From positions 297,415-361,414 of the forward strand of contig NZ_VANS01000001.1 of NCBI RefSeq assembly GCF_005887615.1: 64,000 nt of DNA, given 5' to 3'. The notes beneath the pieces are model-generated. The model was not told the DNA's origin. It ran no database searches and saw nothing but the letters and a program-made list of their open reading frames with translations. Both the position numbers and the translations under genes were made by a program. This document shows positions 29,344 to 36,692 of this stretch, in pieces. This stretch comes from Sulfitobacter sabulilitoris. Lineage in GTDB: Bacteria > Pseudomonadota > Alphaproteobacteria > Rhodobacterales > Rhodobacteraceae. The stretch's first letter is position 1. Each line of letters begins with the position of its first letter.

Positions 29344-30546
29344 TCAGTCGGCGGACTTGGATGCGGTCACGGCGACGTCCACCGCGACACTGAACCCGAC
29401 CGAACTTTCGTCCTTCATGCTTTGGCCGATGCCGAAGTCGCGGCGATCCAGCGTCAGGTTGCCCTGCATGCGGGCCGTATCGTCGGTGATCGCGAGCGTG
29501 AAGGGAAGGGACACGGGCACGTCGCTGTCCTTGAGGGAGAGTTTGCCTTCGGCGGTGTAGCCTTCCGCTCCGGCAAGGATGTCGGCGGTGAAGGTGGCGG
29601 TCGGAAAGGCTTCGGCGTTGAAGAAATCGGCGCCCATCGCCTGATCGGTGACCGACCCCAGCTTGAGCGAGCCGATGGCGATCGTGACCTCGACCGATCC
29701 GGCGGGCCCCTGGGTCACGGTTTCGTCAAAGGCGATGGCGGCGGTCCAGTCGGCAAAGCTTCCTGTGACGGCCGAACCCATCTGCTGCACGGTGATCTCG
29801 ATCTTGCCGTCCTCGACCTGCCACTGCGATGCGACGGCGTCGAGTGACGCAGTTTCGGTGGCCGGAGTTTCGGCGGCAAAGAGGCCAAGCGATGCGCCCG
29901 CGACCAATGCTGCGGCCCAGATGGCCAGCGCGGTCACAATGGGGGCGGCGATGGGGTGATCGCCCGAGACCTTTGGCAAGGACGGCTGACCCGGCAGCAT
30001 GCGTCGCAGCGTGGCGTCGCGGTCGATGACGTGGTGCTTGAGCGCGCCGCCGATGTGAGCGGCGAGCGTGACGATCAGAACCCAGACGAACACCTCGTGC
30101 AGCCCCGCAAAGATTTCCGCGAAATCGGGATCCTTGGGAATGAAGGGCAGCGACTGTCCGAAGGGCCACCAGATCGGCGCGAACCCGGTGGTCGCCGCGT
30201 GATGGATCCAGCCTGACAGGGGCACCACGATGAGCGAGCCATAAAGCACCCAATGCGCCGTTTCCGCCGCCCAGCTTTCAAGTTTGCGGTCCGCGTGCAA
30301 CAGCCCCGGCTTTGGCTGGCTGATGGCCCAGGCAATGCGCAGCAGCGCCACGAAAAACACCGTCACGCCAAAGGTCTTGTGGACCGAGAACAACAGCGCC
30401 TTGACCGCCAGCTGTTCGGAGGTGTCATAGGGCCATGCGTTCGCCACGAGCCCAAGGGGGATAAGCGTCAGGATCAGGAGGGCGGTGAGCCAGTGGAAGG
30501 TCTTGCTCACGGTGCCGTAGCGGGCGTGGTCATTCGTCATCGACAT
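29344..30546 (-). CDS. Cytochrome b561-YceI fusion protein
   Basis: 400-residue fusion. Residues 1-190 are a four-helix di-haem cytochrome b561 domain with histidines in KTFHWLTAL, SVHKTFGV, SGWIHHAATTG and AGLHEVFVWV. A fifth hydrophobic segment (IVTALAIWAAALVAGASLGLF) leads to a YceI domain of about 170 residues in the periplasm. The b561 part probably moves electrons across or within the membrane, and the YceI part may present a quinone-like lipid (inference). GGAG seven bases before the ATG at 30546 decides that start; an ATG at 30552 leaves no spacing. It faces the separate YceI gene. Confidence 0.93.
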   Translation of the reverse strand: MSMTNDHARYGTVSKTFHWLTALLILTLIPLGLVANAWPYDTSEQLAVKALLFSVHKTFGVTVFFVALLRIAWAISQPKPGLLHADRKLESWAAETAHWVLYGSLIVVPLSGWIHHAATTGFAPIWWPFGQSLPFIPKDPDFAEIFAGLHEVFVWVLIVTLAAHIGGALKHHVIDRDATLRRMLPGQPSLPKVSGDHPIAAPIVTALAIWAAALVAGASLGLFAAETPATETASLDAVASQWQVEDGKIEITVQQMGSAVTGSFADWTAAIAFDETVTQGPAGSVEVTIAIGSLKLGSVTDQAMGADFFNAEAFPTATFTADILAGAEGYTAEGKLSLKDSDVPVSLPFTLAITDDTARMQGNLTLDRRDFGIGQSMKDESSVGFSVAVDVAVTASKSAD

Positions 30547-30712
30547 CGTCATGCTCCGGTAAGGGCGGTTGGTGGGTCAGATAGCGATTGCGCCCGCCGG
30601 GGCAATATCGTTGTGCGCACAGAGCCTGCGCGGTCGAGGTCAGCACCGTTGCGTCATCATCCGCCGCAGGCTAAGCCATTGCGAACAGAAATTTCGTGAA
30701 AGGCGCAGAGGT

Positions 30713-31666
30713 ATGAGCATCGCATTCGTTTTCCCCGGTCAGGGGGCGCAGACCATCGGCATGGGGCAGGCGCTGGCGCAGGCCTATCCGGCGGCGCGGG
30801 CGGTCTTTGACGAGGTGGACGAGGCGCTTGGCGAAAAGCTGAGCGGGCTGATCTGGGAAGGCGATATCGAGGCGTTGACCCTGACGCAGAATGCGCAGCC
30901 GGCGCTGATGGCCACGTCGCTGGCGGCGATGCGCGCGCTGGCGGCCGAAGGTGTCGGGATCGACCGGGCGGCGTTTGTCGCGGGTCATTCGCTGGGCGAA
31001 TATTCCGCGCTGGCCGCCGCCGGGTCGCTGAGCGTCGCCGACACCGCGCGGCTGCTGCGGATCAGGGGGCGCGCGATGCAGGCCGCCGTACCGGTGGGCG
31101 AGGGCGCGATGGCGGCGCTGCTGGGGCTGGGGATCGAGGATGCCGAGCGCGTGGCGGCACAGGCCGCACAGGCCGCACAGGGCGACGAGGTCTGCCAGGT
31201 CGCCAATGAAAACGACCCCGCGCAAAACGTCGTCTCGGGCCACCGGGCCGCCGTCGAGCGGGCGCTGGACCTGGCCAAGGCCGCCGGTGCCAAGCGGGCG
31301 CTGATGCTGCCGGTGTCGGCCCCGTTCCACTGTGCGCTGATGCAGCCCGCCGCCGAGGAAATGGCCCGTGCGCTGGAGGGGGTGACGATTGTCGCGCCCA
31401 AGGTGCCGTTGGTGGCCAACGTGCTGGCGGAGGCGGTCAACGAGCCCGCGCGCATCGCCGGCTTGCTGGTCGAGCAGGTCACCGGCCGGGTGCGCTGGCG
31501 TTCCAGCGTGGAATGGATGGCGGCGCAGGGCGTGACGGAGGTTTGGGAAATCGGTGCCGGCAAGGCGCTGTCGGGCATGGTCCGGCGCATCAACAAGGAC
31601 GTGGCCACACGCAGCATCGGCACCCCCGATGAGGTGACAGCAGCCGCGGCAGAGGCAGAGGCATAA
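30713..31666 (+). CDS. fabD: Malonyl-CoA:ACP transacylase
   Basis: FabD loads malonate onto ACP for fatty acid synthesis; 317 residues. The FPGQGAQTIGMG N-terminus, the catalytic serine motif GHSLGEYSALAAAG and the His motif VSAPFHCALM are present. It precedes fabG by 10 bases and acpP by about 980, the usual fab cluster order. The start MSIAFVFPGQG at 30713 is the family norm; the frame continues upstream without conservation. Confidence 0.98.
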   Translation: MSIAFVFPGQGAQTIGMGQALAQAYPAARAVFDEVDEALGEKLSGLIWEGDIEALTLTQNAQPALMATSLAAMRALAAEGVGIDRAAFVAGHSLGEYSALAAAGSLSVADTARLLRIRGRAMQAAVPVGEGAMAALLGLGIEDAERVAAQAAQAAQGDEVCQVANENDPAQNVVSGHRAAVERALDLAKAAGAKRALMLPVSAPFHCALMQPAAEEMARALEGVTIVAPKVPLVANVLAEAVNEPARIAGLLVEQVTGRVRWRSSVEWMAAQGVTEVWEIGAGKALSGMVRRINKDVATRSIGTPDEVTAAAAEAEA

Positions 31667-31676
31667 GGAAGAGAAC

Positions 31677-32414
31677 ATGTTTGATTTGACGGGGAAAAAC
31701 GCGCTGATCACAGGCGCATCGGGCGGCATCGGCGCGGAGATCGCACGCGTGCTGCACGCAGCGGGGGCGACGGTCGGACTGTCGGGCACGCGGACCGAGC
31801 CGTTGGAGGCGCTGGCCGCGGACCTTGAGGCGCGTGCGCATGTCCTGCCCTGCAACCTGGGCGATCCGGCCGCCGTCGATGCGCTGCCCAAGCAGGCGGC
31901 GGAGGCGATGGGATCGGTCGACATTCTGGTCAACAACGCGGGAATCACGCGCGACAACCTGTTCATGCGGATGTCGGACGACGAGTGGCAATCGGTGCTG
32001 GACGTGAACCTGACGGCGACGTTCAAGCTGTGCAAGGGCGTGATGCGCGGCATGATGAAGGCGCGCTGGGGCCGGATCGTGAATATTTCGTCCATCGTCG
32101 GTGCCACCGGCAACCCCGGGCAGGCCAACTATGCCGCCAGCAAGGCGGGCATGATCGGCATGTCGAAATCATTGGCCTACGAGGTCGCAAGCCGGGGCAT
32201 CACGGTCAACGCGGTGGCGCCCGGCTTTATCCAGACGGCGATGACCGACAAGCTGACCGATGATCAGAAATCGGGAATCATGGGGCAGATTCCCGCCGGT
32301 CGGATGGGCACGCCCGCCGAGATCGCCAGCGCCGTCCTTTACCTTGCGGCACCGGAATCGGGTTATGTCACGGGCGCAACACTGCATGTGAACGGCGGAA
32401 TGGCGATGATTTGA
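31677..32414 (+). CDS. fabG: 3-oxoacyl-ACP reductase
   Basis: NADPH-dependent short-chain dehydrogenase reducing beta-ketoacyl-ACP, 245 residues. The TGASGGIG cofactor motif, NNAGITRDNLFMRM, catalytic S-Y-K (NISSIVGATGNPGQANYAASKAG) and the C-terminal GATLHVNGGMAMI are typical FabG. An AAGGAAGAG ribosome site precedes the ATG. It is part of the fabD-fabG pair and is followed by a 234-base gap before acpP. Confidence 0.98.
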   Translation: MFDLTGKNALITGASGGIGAEIARVLHAAGATVGLSGTRTEPLEALAADLEARAHVLPCNLGDPAAVDALPKQAAEAMGSVDILVNNAGITRDNLFMRMSDDEWQSVLDVNLTATFKLCKGVMRGMMKARWGRIVNISSIVGATGNPGQANYAASKAGMIGMSKSLAYEVASRGITVNAVAPGFIQTAMTDKLTDDQKSGIMGQIPAGRMGTPAEIASAVLYLAAPESGYVTGATLHVNGGMAMI

Positions 32415-32613
32415 GCCTGACCTGCATAAGCGTTTGCCATCCGTGCCGCGTGTGCTAAAGGGTGCGCAGAATTCAACCCGGGGGCAGTTCAGACTGCCTG
32501 CGGAACCTCTTGGTCTTGGCGCGGATATATGCGTAAGGTCTTGGGACAGAGCCGCCCTTCGGGGCATACTCCTGCCGACCCCGGATACATGGGGCGGCCA
32601 GGAACCGGAAAAA

Positions 32614-32629
32614 GGGCCAGATCTGGCCC
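32614..32629. promoter_or_regulatory. Perfect 16-base palindrome in the acpP leader
   Basis: GGGCCAGATCTGGCCC ends 19 bases before the acpP ATG and just before its ribosome site (GAGGAC). It could be an operator or a small hairpin controlling access to the ribosome site. The regulator is unknown. Confidence 0.4.
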
Positions 32630-32648
32630 GAAGGAATGAGGACTTAAA

Positions 32649-32882
32649 ATGAGCGACATCGCAGACCGCGTAAAAAAGATCGTTGTGGAACATCTTGGCG
32701 TTGAAGAGGACAAGGTGACCGAGAATGCATCGTTCATCGACGATTTGGGTGCCGACAGCCTCGACACTGTCGAGTTGGTGATGGCGTTCGAGGAAGAGTT
32801 CGGTATCGAGATCCCCGATGACGCGGCCGAGACGATCCAGACCTTTGGCGATGCCGTGAAGTTCATCAAAGAAGCGTCCTGA
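32649..32882 (+). CDS. acpP: Acyl carrier protein
   Basis: 77-residue acidic ACP, the carrier of growing acyl chains. The phosphopantetheine attachment serine is in [31 protein letters not shown] ribosome site precedes the ATG. It has its own leader with a palindrome and its own terminator, so it can be made at a higher level than its neighbours, as its abundance requires. Confidence 0.98.
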   Translation: MSDIADRVKKIVVEHLGVEEDKVTENASFIDDLGADSLDTVELVMAFEEEFGIEIPDDAAETIQTFGDAVKFIKEAS

Positions 32883-32907
32883 TCCAGGTCAGTTCGTTCA
32901 AAAGCGC

Positions 32908-32941
32908 GGCGTCGATCCCTCCGGATTGGCGCCGTTTTTTT
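32908..32941 (+). terminator. Terminator of acpP
   Basis: GGCGTCGATCC (32908-32918) pairs along its full length, with G-T wobbles, with GGATTGGCGCC (32923-32933) around CTCC and is followed by GTTTTTTT. Confidence 0.9.
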
Positions 32942-33046
32942 GTGCCGGGTGGTTTCGCGGTTGAAACTGCGCGCTGCCCGCGTAAACGTGGTGATTGTAG
33001 AGGGCGCCAAGCCCCGCCATGTGATCAAAGGCCGAGCCCCCGATAG

Positions 33047-33580
33047 ATGTCGCGCACCATTCCCACGATCAATACGCACCGCCTGACCCTGCGCGGTATG
33101 CGTCCGGAAGATTTCCGCCGCTTTGCCAGCATCTGGGAGATGCCGGAAGTCGTCGAGCAGATCGGCGGTGAACCCTGGCCGCGCAGCAAGGCCTGGGCCG
33201 CGTTTCTGCGCAATGCCGGCCATTGGCAGATCACCGGGTTCGGGCAATGGGCGATCCAGTTGCATGGCCAGGGCCAGATGTCGGGCCAGGTCGGGTTCTT
33301 CTACGGCAAGCGCGACCTGGGAGAGGATTTCGATGCCTTCCCCGAAGCGGGCTGGGTGCTGACGCCCGATGCGCATGGATCAGGGCTGGGCACCGAAGCG
33401 GCGGTGGCCGCGCATGATTGGTTCGACCGGGTCGTGACGGGGCGGCTGGTGTGCATGATCGCGCCGGACCACCGTGTGTCGTTGCGCGTCGCCGAGCGGT
33501 TGGGCTACGAGCCGCTGCGCGACACCGAGCACGAGGGCGCCCCGGTGCGATTGATGGTGCGCAAGAACCCGCCGCAATAA
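33047..33580 (+). CDS. GNAT family N-acetyltransferase (RimJ/RimL-like)
   Basis: 177-residue acetyltransferase of the RimJ/RimL type (Acetyltransf_3). The N-terminal TINTHRLTLRGMRPEDFRRFASIW is the standard opening; the acetyl-CoA loop lies in HGSGLGTEAAVAAHDWF and the late motif is VSLRVAERLGYEPL. Such enzymes acetylate protein N-termini or small amines, but the target cannot be predicted. It sits between acpP and fabF, with its own space on both sides, and is not a known part of fatty-acid synthesis. Confidence 0.9.
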   Translation: MSRTIPTINTHRLTLRGMRPEDFRRFASIWEMPEVVEQIGGEPWPRSKAWAAFLRNAGHWQITGFGQWAIQLHGQGQMSGQVGFFYGKRDLGEDFDAFPEAGWVLTPDAHGSGLGTEAAVAAHDWFDRVVTGRLVCMIAPDHRVSLRVAERLGYEPLRDTEHEGAPVRLMVRKNPPQ

Positions 33581-33696
33581 ATCTGCTTTCCTGCGATGAT
33601 ACGGGCTTATTGCCGGAAATGGACGGGCCGCTGCGCTCTTGAACACAGCCGCATGCTCGGGCTATGAGCAGGTCATGAAACAAAAGGGATAATGCG

Positions 33697-34956
33697 ATGC
33701 GCAGAGTGGTAGTTACAGGCCTTGGATTGGTCACCCCCCTGGCGGATGGTGTCGAGGCGAGCTGGAGCCGGATTCTGGACGGCCAATCCGGCGCCGGCCC
33801 GATCTCGGGGTTCGATGCCAGCGCTCTGGTCACGCAATATGCCTGCGAAGTGCCGCTTGGCGATGGCAGCGACGGCACGTTCAATGCCGACGCCTACATG
33901 GAGCCCAAGGAGCAGCGCAAGGTCGATACCTTTATCCTGTTCGGTATGGCGGCTGCGCAGCAGGCGGTCGAGGATTCAGGCTGGATGCCCACCGATGCCG
34001 AAGGGCAGGAGCGCACCGGCGTTCTGATCGGGTCGGGGATCGGGGGGCTGAATTCCATCGCCAACACCGCCGTGATGATGAAGGAAAAGGGCCCGCGCCG
34101 TGTAAGCCCGTTCTTTGTGCCCGGTGCCCTGATCAACCTGATCTCGGGTCAGGTCAGCATCCGCTACGGGTTTCGCGGGCCGAACCATTCCGTCGTCACG
34201 GCCTGTTCCACCGGTGCCCATGCCATCGGCGATGCCAGCCGCCTGATCCAGCATGGCGACGCGGATGTGATGATTGCCGGTGGCGCCGAGGCGGCGATCT
34301 GCGAAATCGGGATCGCGGGGTTCAACGCCTGCAAGGCGCTGAGCACGAAGCGCGGCGACGACCCCAAGAAGGCCAGCCGCCCCTATGACGCCGATCGCGA
34401 CGGCTTCGTGATGGGCGAGGGCGCGGGCATCGTGGTGCTGGAGGAATACGAGCACGCGAAGACGCGCGGCGCCAAGATCTATGCCGAGGTCCTGGGCTAC
34501 GGCCTGTCGGGCGATGCCTATCACATCACGGCACCGTCCGAGACAGGCGAGGGCGCGGAGCGGTCGATGCGCAACGCGCTGCGCAGTGCGGGGCTTGAGC
34601 CACGGGATATCGATTACATCAATGCGCATGGCACCTCGACGATGGCCGACACCATCGAACTGGGCGCTGTCGAGCGGATGATGGGCGAAGATGCCGGCAA
34701 GGTGACGATGTCGTCCACCAAGTCGGCGACAGGGCACCTTTTGGGGGCTGCGGGCGCGATCGAGGCGATTTTCAGCATCCTGGCCATTCGTGATCAGGTC
34801 GCGCCGCCGACGATCAATCTGGACAATCCGGCGGTCGAGACGGCGATCAACCTGGCACCCAATGCAAGGCACGACCGCGAAATCAACGTCGCGCTGAGCA
34901 ATTCATTCGGCTTTGGCGGCACGAACGCCAGCGTCCTGTTCGGAAAAATCGGCTGA
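33697..34956 (+). CDS. fabF: 3-oxoacyl-ACP synthase II
   Basis: Condensing enzyme elongating acyl-ACP, 419 residues, with the catalytic Cys at about residue 170 (VVTACSTGAHAIGDA) and the two histidines in NAHGTSTMADTIELG and ATGHLLGAAGAIEAIF. The Walker-like C-terminus NSFGFGGTNASVLFGKI is typical. Its stop overlaps the mltG start by one base (TGATG), so the two are translationally coupled. It continues the fab cluster after acpP and the GNAT gene. Confidence 0.98.
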   Translation: MRRVVVTGLGLVTPLADGVEASWSRILDGQSGAGPISGFDASALVTQYACEVPLGDGSDGTFNADAYMEPKEQRKVDTFILFGMAAAQQAVEDSGWMPTDAEGQERTGVLIGSGIGGLNSIANTAVMMKEKGPRRVSPFFVPGALINLISGQVSIRYGFRGPNHSVVTACSTGAHAIGDASRLIQHGDADVMIAGGAEAAICEIGIAGFNACKALSTKRGDDPKKASRPYDADRDGFVMGEGAGIVVLEEYEHAKTRGAKIYAEVLGYGLSGDAYHITAPSETGEGAERSMRNALRSAGLEPRDIDYINAHGTSTMADTIELGAVERMMGEDAGKVTMSSTKSATGHLLGAAGAIEAIFSILAIRDQVAPPTINLDNPAVETAINLAPNARHDREINVALSNSFGFGGTNASVLFGKIG

Positions 34957-36128
34957 TGTGGCGTAATATTGCCTCCAACGCGGTGACGTTCCTGATCGTC
35001 GGGCTGTTCTTGCTGGGCGGTATGGTGCTGTGGGGCAAGTCCCAGTACCAGAGCGATGGCCCCTTGGCCGAGGCGATCTGCCTGCAGGTGCGCAGCGGAT
35101 CGAACATGCGCGCCGTGAGCCGCGATCTTGAAGCCCAGGGCGCGGTGACCAGTGGGGCGATCCTGCGCATCGGGGCCGATTACACCGACAAGACGGCGCT
35201 TTTGAAAGCCGGCAGTTTCCTGGTCGAGCCGGGCGCGTCGATGCAGGAGATCGTCGATACGGTGACCCGAGGCGGCGCCAGCACCTGCGGGACCGAAGTG
35301 ATCTATCGCATTGGCGTGAACCGCGTGGGGGTGCAGGTGCGCGAATTGGATCCGACGACCAACGCCTTTGTCGATGTCGCGGATTTCCAGCCGGGAGTCG
35401 AGGAAACGCCGGCGGTCTTTGCCGAAAAGACGGCTTTGCCCGACACCCGCTTTCGCGTGGCGCTGGCGGAAGGCGTCACGAGCTGGCAGGTGGTCGAGGC
35501 GTTGAAAGCCGTCGATCTGCTGGATGGTGACGTGACGGAGTTGCCTGCCGAAGGCGCTTTGGCGCCGGACAGCTACGACTTCCGCCCCGGCGGTGACCGC
35601 ATGGAGATCCTTGACCGGATGCGGGCGGCACAAGAAGAGCTGGTGGCGGCCGCATGGGCCGCGCGCGACCCCGGCTTGCCGGTCGAGACACCCGAAGAGT
35701 TGCTGACGCTGGCATCGATCATCGAGAAGGAAACAGGCGTGCCAGACGAGCGAGGGCAAGTCGCCAGTGTTTTCGTCAACCGCCTGAACGCGGGCATGCG
35801 ATTGCAGACCGATCCGACGGTGATCTACGGTATCACCAAGGGGCAGGGCGTCTTGGGTCGGGGCCTGCGCCGCAGCGAATTGCGTGCCGAGACGCCTTGG
35901 AACACCTATGTCATCGACGGGCTGCCGCCCACTCCGATTGCCAACCCCGGACGGCAGAGCCTGATGGCGGCGGCGCAGCCCGACGAGACCGATTTCGTGT
36001 TCTTCGTGGCCGACGGCACCGGCGGACATGCCTTTGCCGAAACGCTGGACGAGCACAATAGCAACGTTGCGCGCTGGCGCCAGATCGAGGCGGAGCAGGC
36101 GGATACGGGCGGCACATCGAACAACTGA
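34956..36128 (+). CDS. mltG: Endolytic transglycosylase MltG
   Basis: Inner-membrane peptidoglycan terminase, 390 residues, which cuts nascent glycan strands and sets their length. One N-terminal membrane helix (VTFLIVGLFLLGGMVLWGK) is followed by a LysM-like part and the YceG domain: the catalytic glutamate is in LASIIEKETGVPDERGQVASVFVNRL, followed by LQTDPTVIYGI, PWNTYVIDGLPPTPIANPG and the FFVADGTGGHAFAETLDEHN end. It overlaps fabF by one base, a common arrangement. The GTA leader begins after its stop. Confidence 0.97.
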   Translation: MWRNIASNAVTFLIVGLFLLGGMVLWGKSQYQSDGPLAEAICLQVRSGSNMRAVSRDLEAQGAVTSGAILRIGADYTDKTALLKAGSFLVEPGASMQEIVDTVTRGGASTCGTEVIYRIGVNRVGVQVRELDPTTNAFVDVADFQPGVEETPAVFAEKTALPDTRFRVALAEGVTSWQVVEALKAVDLLDGDVTELPAEGALAPDSYDFRPGGDRMEILDRMRAAQEELVAAAWAARDPGLPVETPEELLTLASIIEKETGVPDERGQVASVFVNRLNAGMRLQTDPTVIYGITKGQGVLGRGLRRSELRAETPWNTYVIDGLPPTPIANPGRQSLMAAAQPDETDFVFFVADGTGGHAFAETLDEHNSNVARWRQIEAEQADTGGTSNN

Positions 36129-36153
36129 CGGGGTGGTGTGCGGCGCGGTGAAA

Positions 36154-36168
36154 TTAACAATTTGTTAA
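36154..36168. promoter_or_regulatory. CtrA-type box upstream of the GTA cluster
   Basis: TTAA-CAATTTG-TTAA exactly fits the CtrA consensus TTAA-N7-TTAA and lies within a perfect inverted repeat ATTAAC-N5-GTTAAT (36153-36169). It sits 179 bases before the first GTA gene. CtrA is required for GTA gene expression in Rhodobacter capsulatus, where control of the structural cluster is thought to be mainly through GafA; direct binding here is inference. Confidence 0.6.
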
Positions 36169-36209
36169 TCATACCGTACGCTTAGCCGCCGTCGCGCACG
36201 TCATTTCGC

Positions 36210-36238
36210 TTGACTTTGCGGACGGTCCAATGTACACC
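36210..36238 (+). promoter_or_regulatory. Weak promoter-like sequence in the GTA leader
   Basis: TTGACT (36210-36215), a 17-base spacer and TACACC (36233-36238). The -35 box is good, the -10 box poor, as expected for a promoter needing an activator. It lies between the CtrA-type box and the leader hairpin. Confidence 0.3.
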
Positions 36239-36264
36239 TTGTGACATGCTAGAAGAAGTGGGCA

Positions 36265-36300
36265 AGCGACCCCGGGACACCCTCCCGGCGGTCGCTTTTT
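36265..36300 (+). terminator. Terminator-like hairpin in the GTA leader
   Basis: AGCGACCCCGGGA pairs with TCCCGGCGGTCGCT (one bulged C) around CACCC, followed by TTTT. It is 137 bases after the mltG stop and 48 before g1. It either ends mltG transcription or, if the promoter is upstream of it, attenuates the GTA operon. Confidence 0.8.
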
Positions 36301-36347
36301 CATTTCTCTCGTGCGGGGGATGTCACGCATGAGAGGTACGCGAGCAC

Positions 36348-36692
36348 ATGACTTTAATCACCCCGGAGAAGGTGGCGCTTGAAACCGAAGGTCTGCTGGC
36401 CTCGGTTCAGGACGCAATCCGCGAATTGCGTCAAGAGCTGGAAGACCTGAAGAAACGGGTCCGGGCTGGGGACGGTATCGATGCGACGAGAGACGGCAGA
36501 ACGGTGGCTTCGGCCAACCAGTTGCTGACGACCTGTCTAAAAGTGGAGACGAGCCTTGCAGAGTGTCGGAACAAAACATCAGGAATTGCCCAAGGGGGCT
36601 ACGCTCTTGACCTCGATCGGGCAAGGGTTGAGATCGGGTGCCAGTTGGATCGGCTCCGCTGCACCGCACCTTCAGGAACAGTTCCTGAATGA
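36348..36692 (+). CDS. GTA small terminase (g1)
   Basis: 114-residue homologue of GTA gene 1, shown in Rhodobacter capsulatus to be the small terminase that feeds DNA to the packaging motor. The first half is a long helix (ALETEGLLASVQDAIRELRQELEDLKKRVRAG) likely to oligomerise as a coiled coil. Unlike phage TerS, the GTA form lacks a sequence-specific DNA-binding domain, in line with random packaging. A GAGAGGT ribosome site lies about 11 bases before the ATG. Its 3' part overlaps the g2 start region. Confidence 0.85.
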   Translation: MTLITPEKVALETEGLLASVQDAIRELRQELEDLKKRVRAGDGIDATRDGRTVASANQLLTTCLKVETSLAECRNKTSGIAQGGYALDLDRARVEIGCQLDRLRCTAPSGTVPE

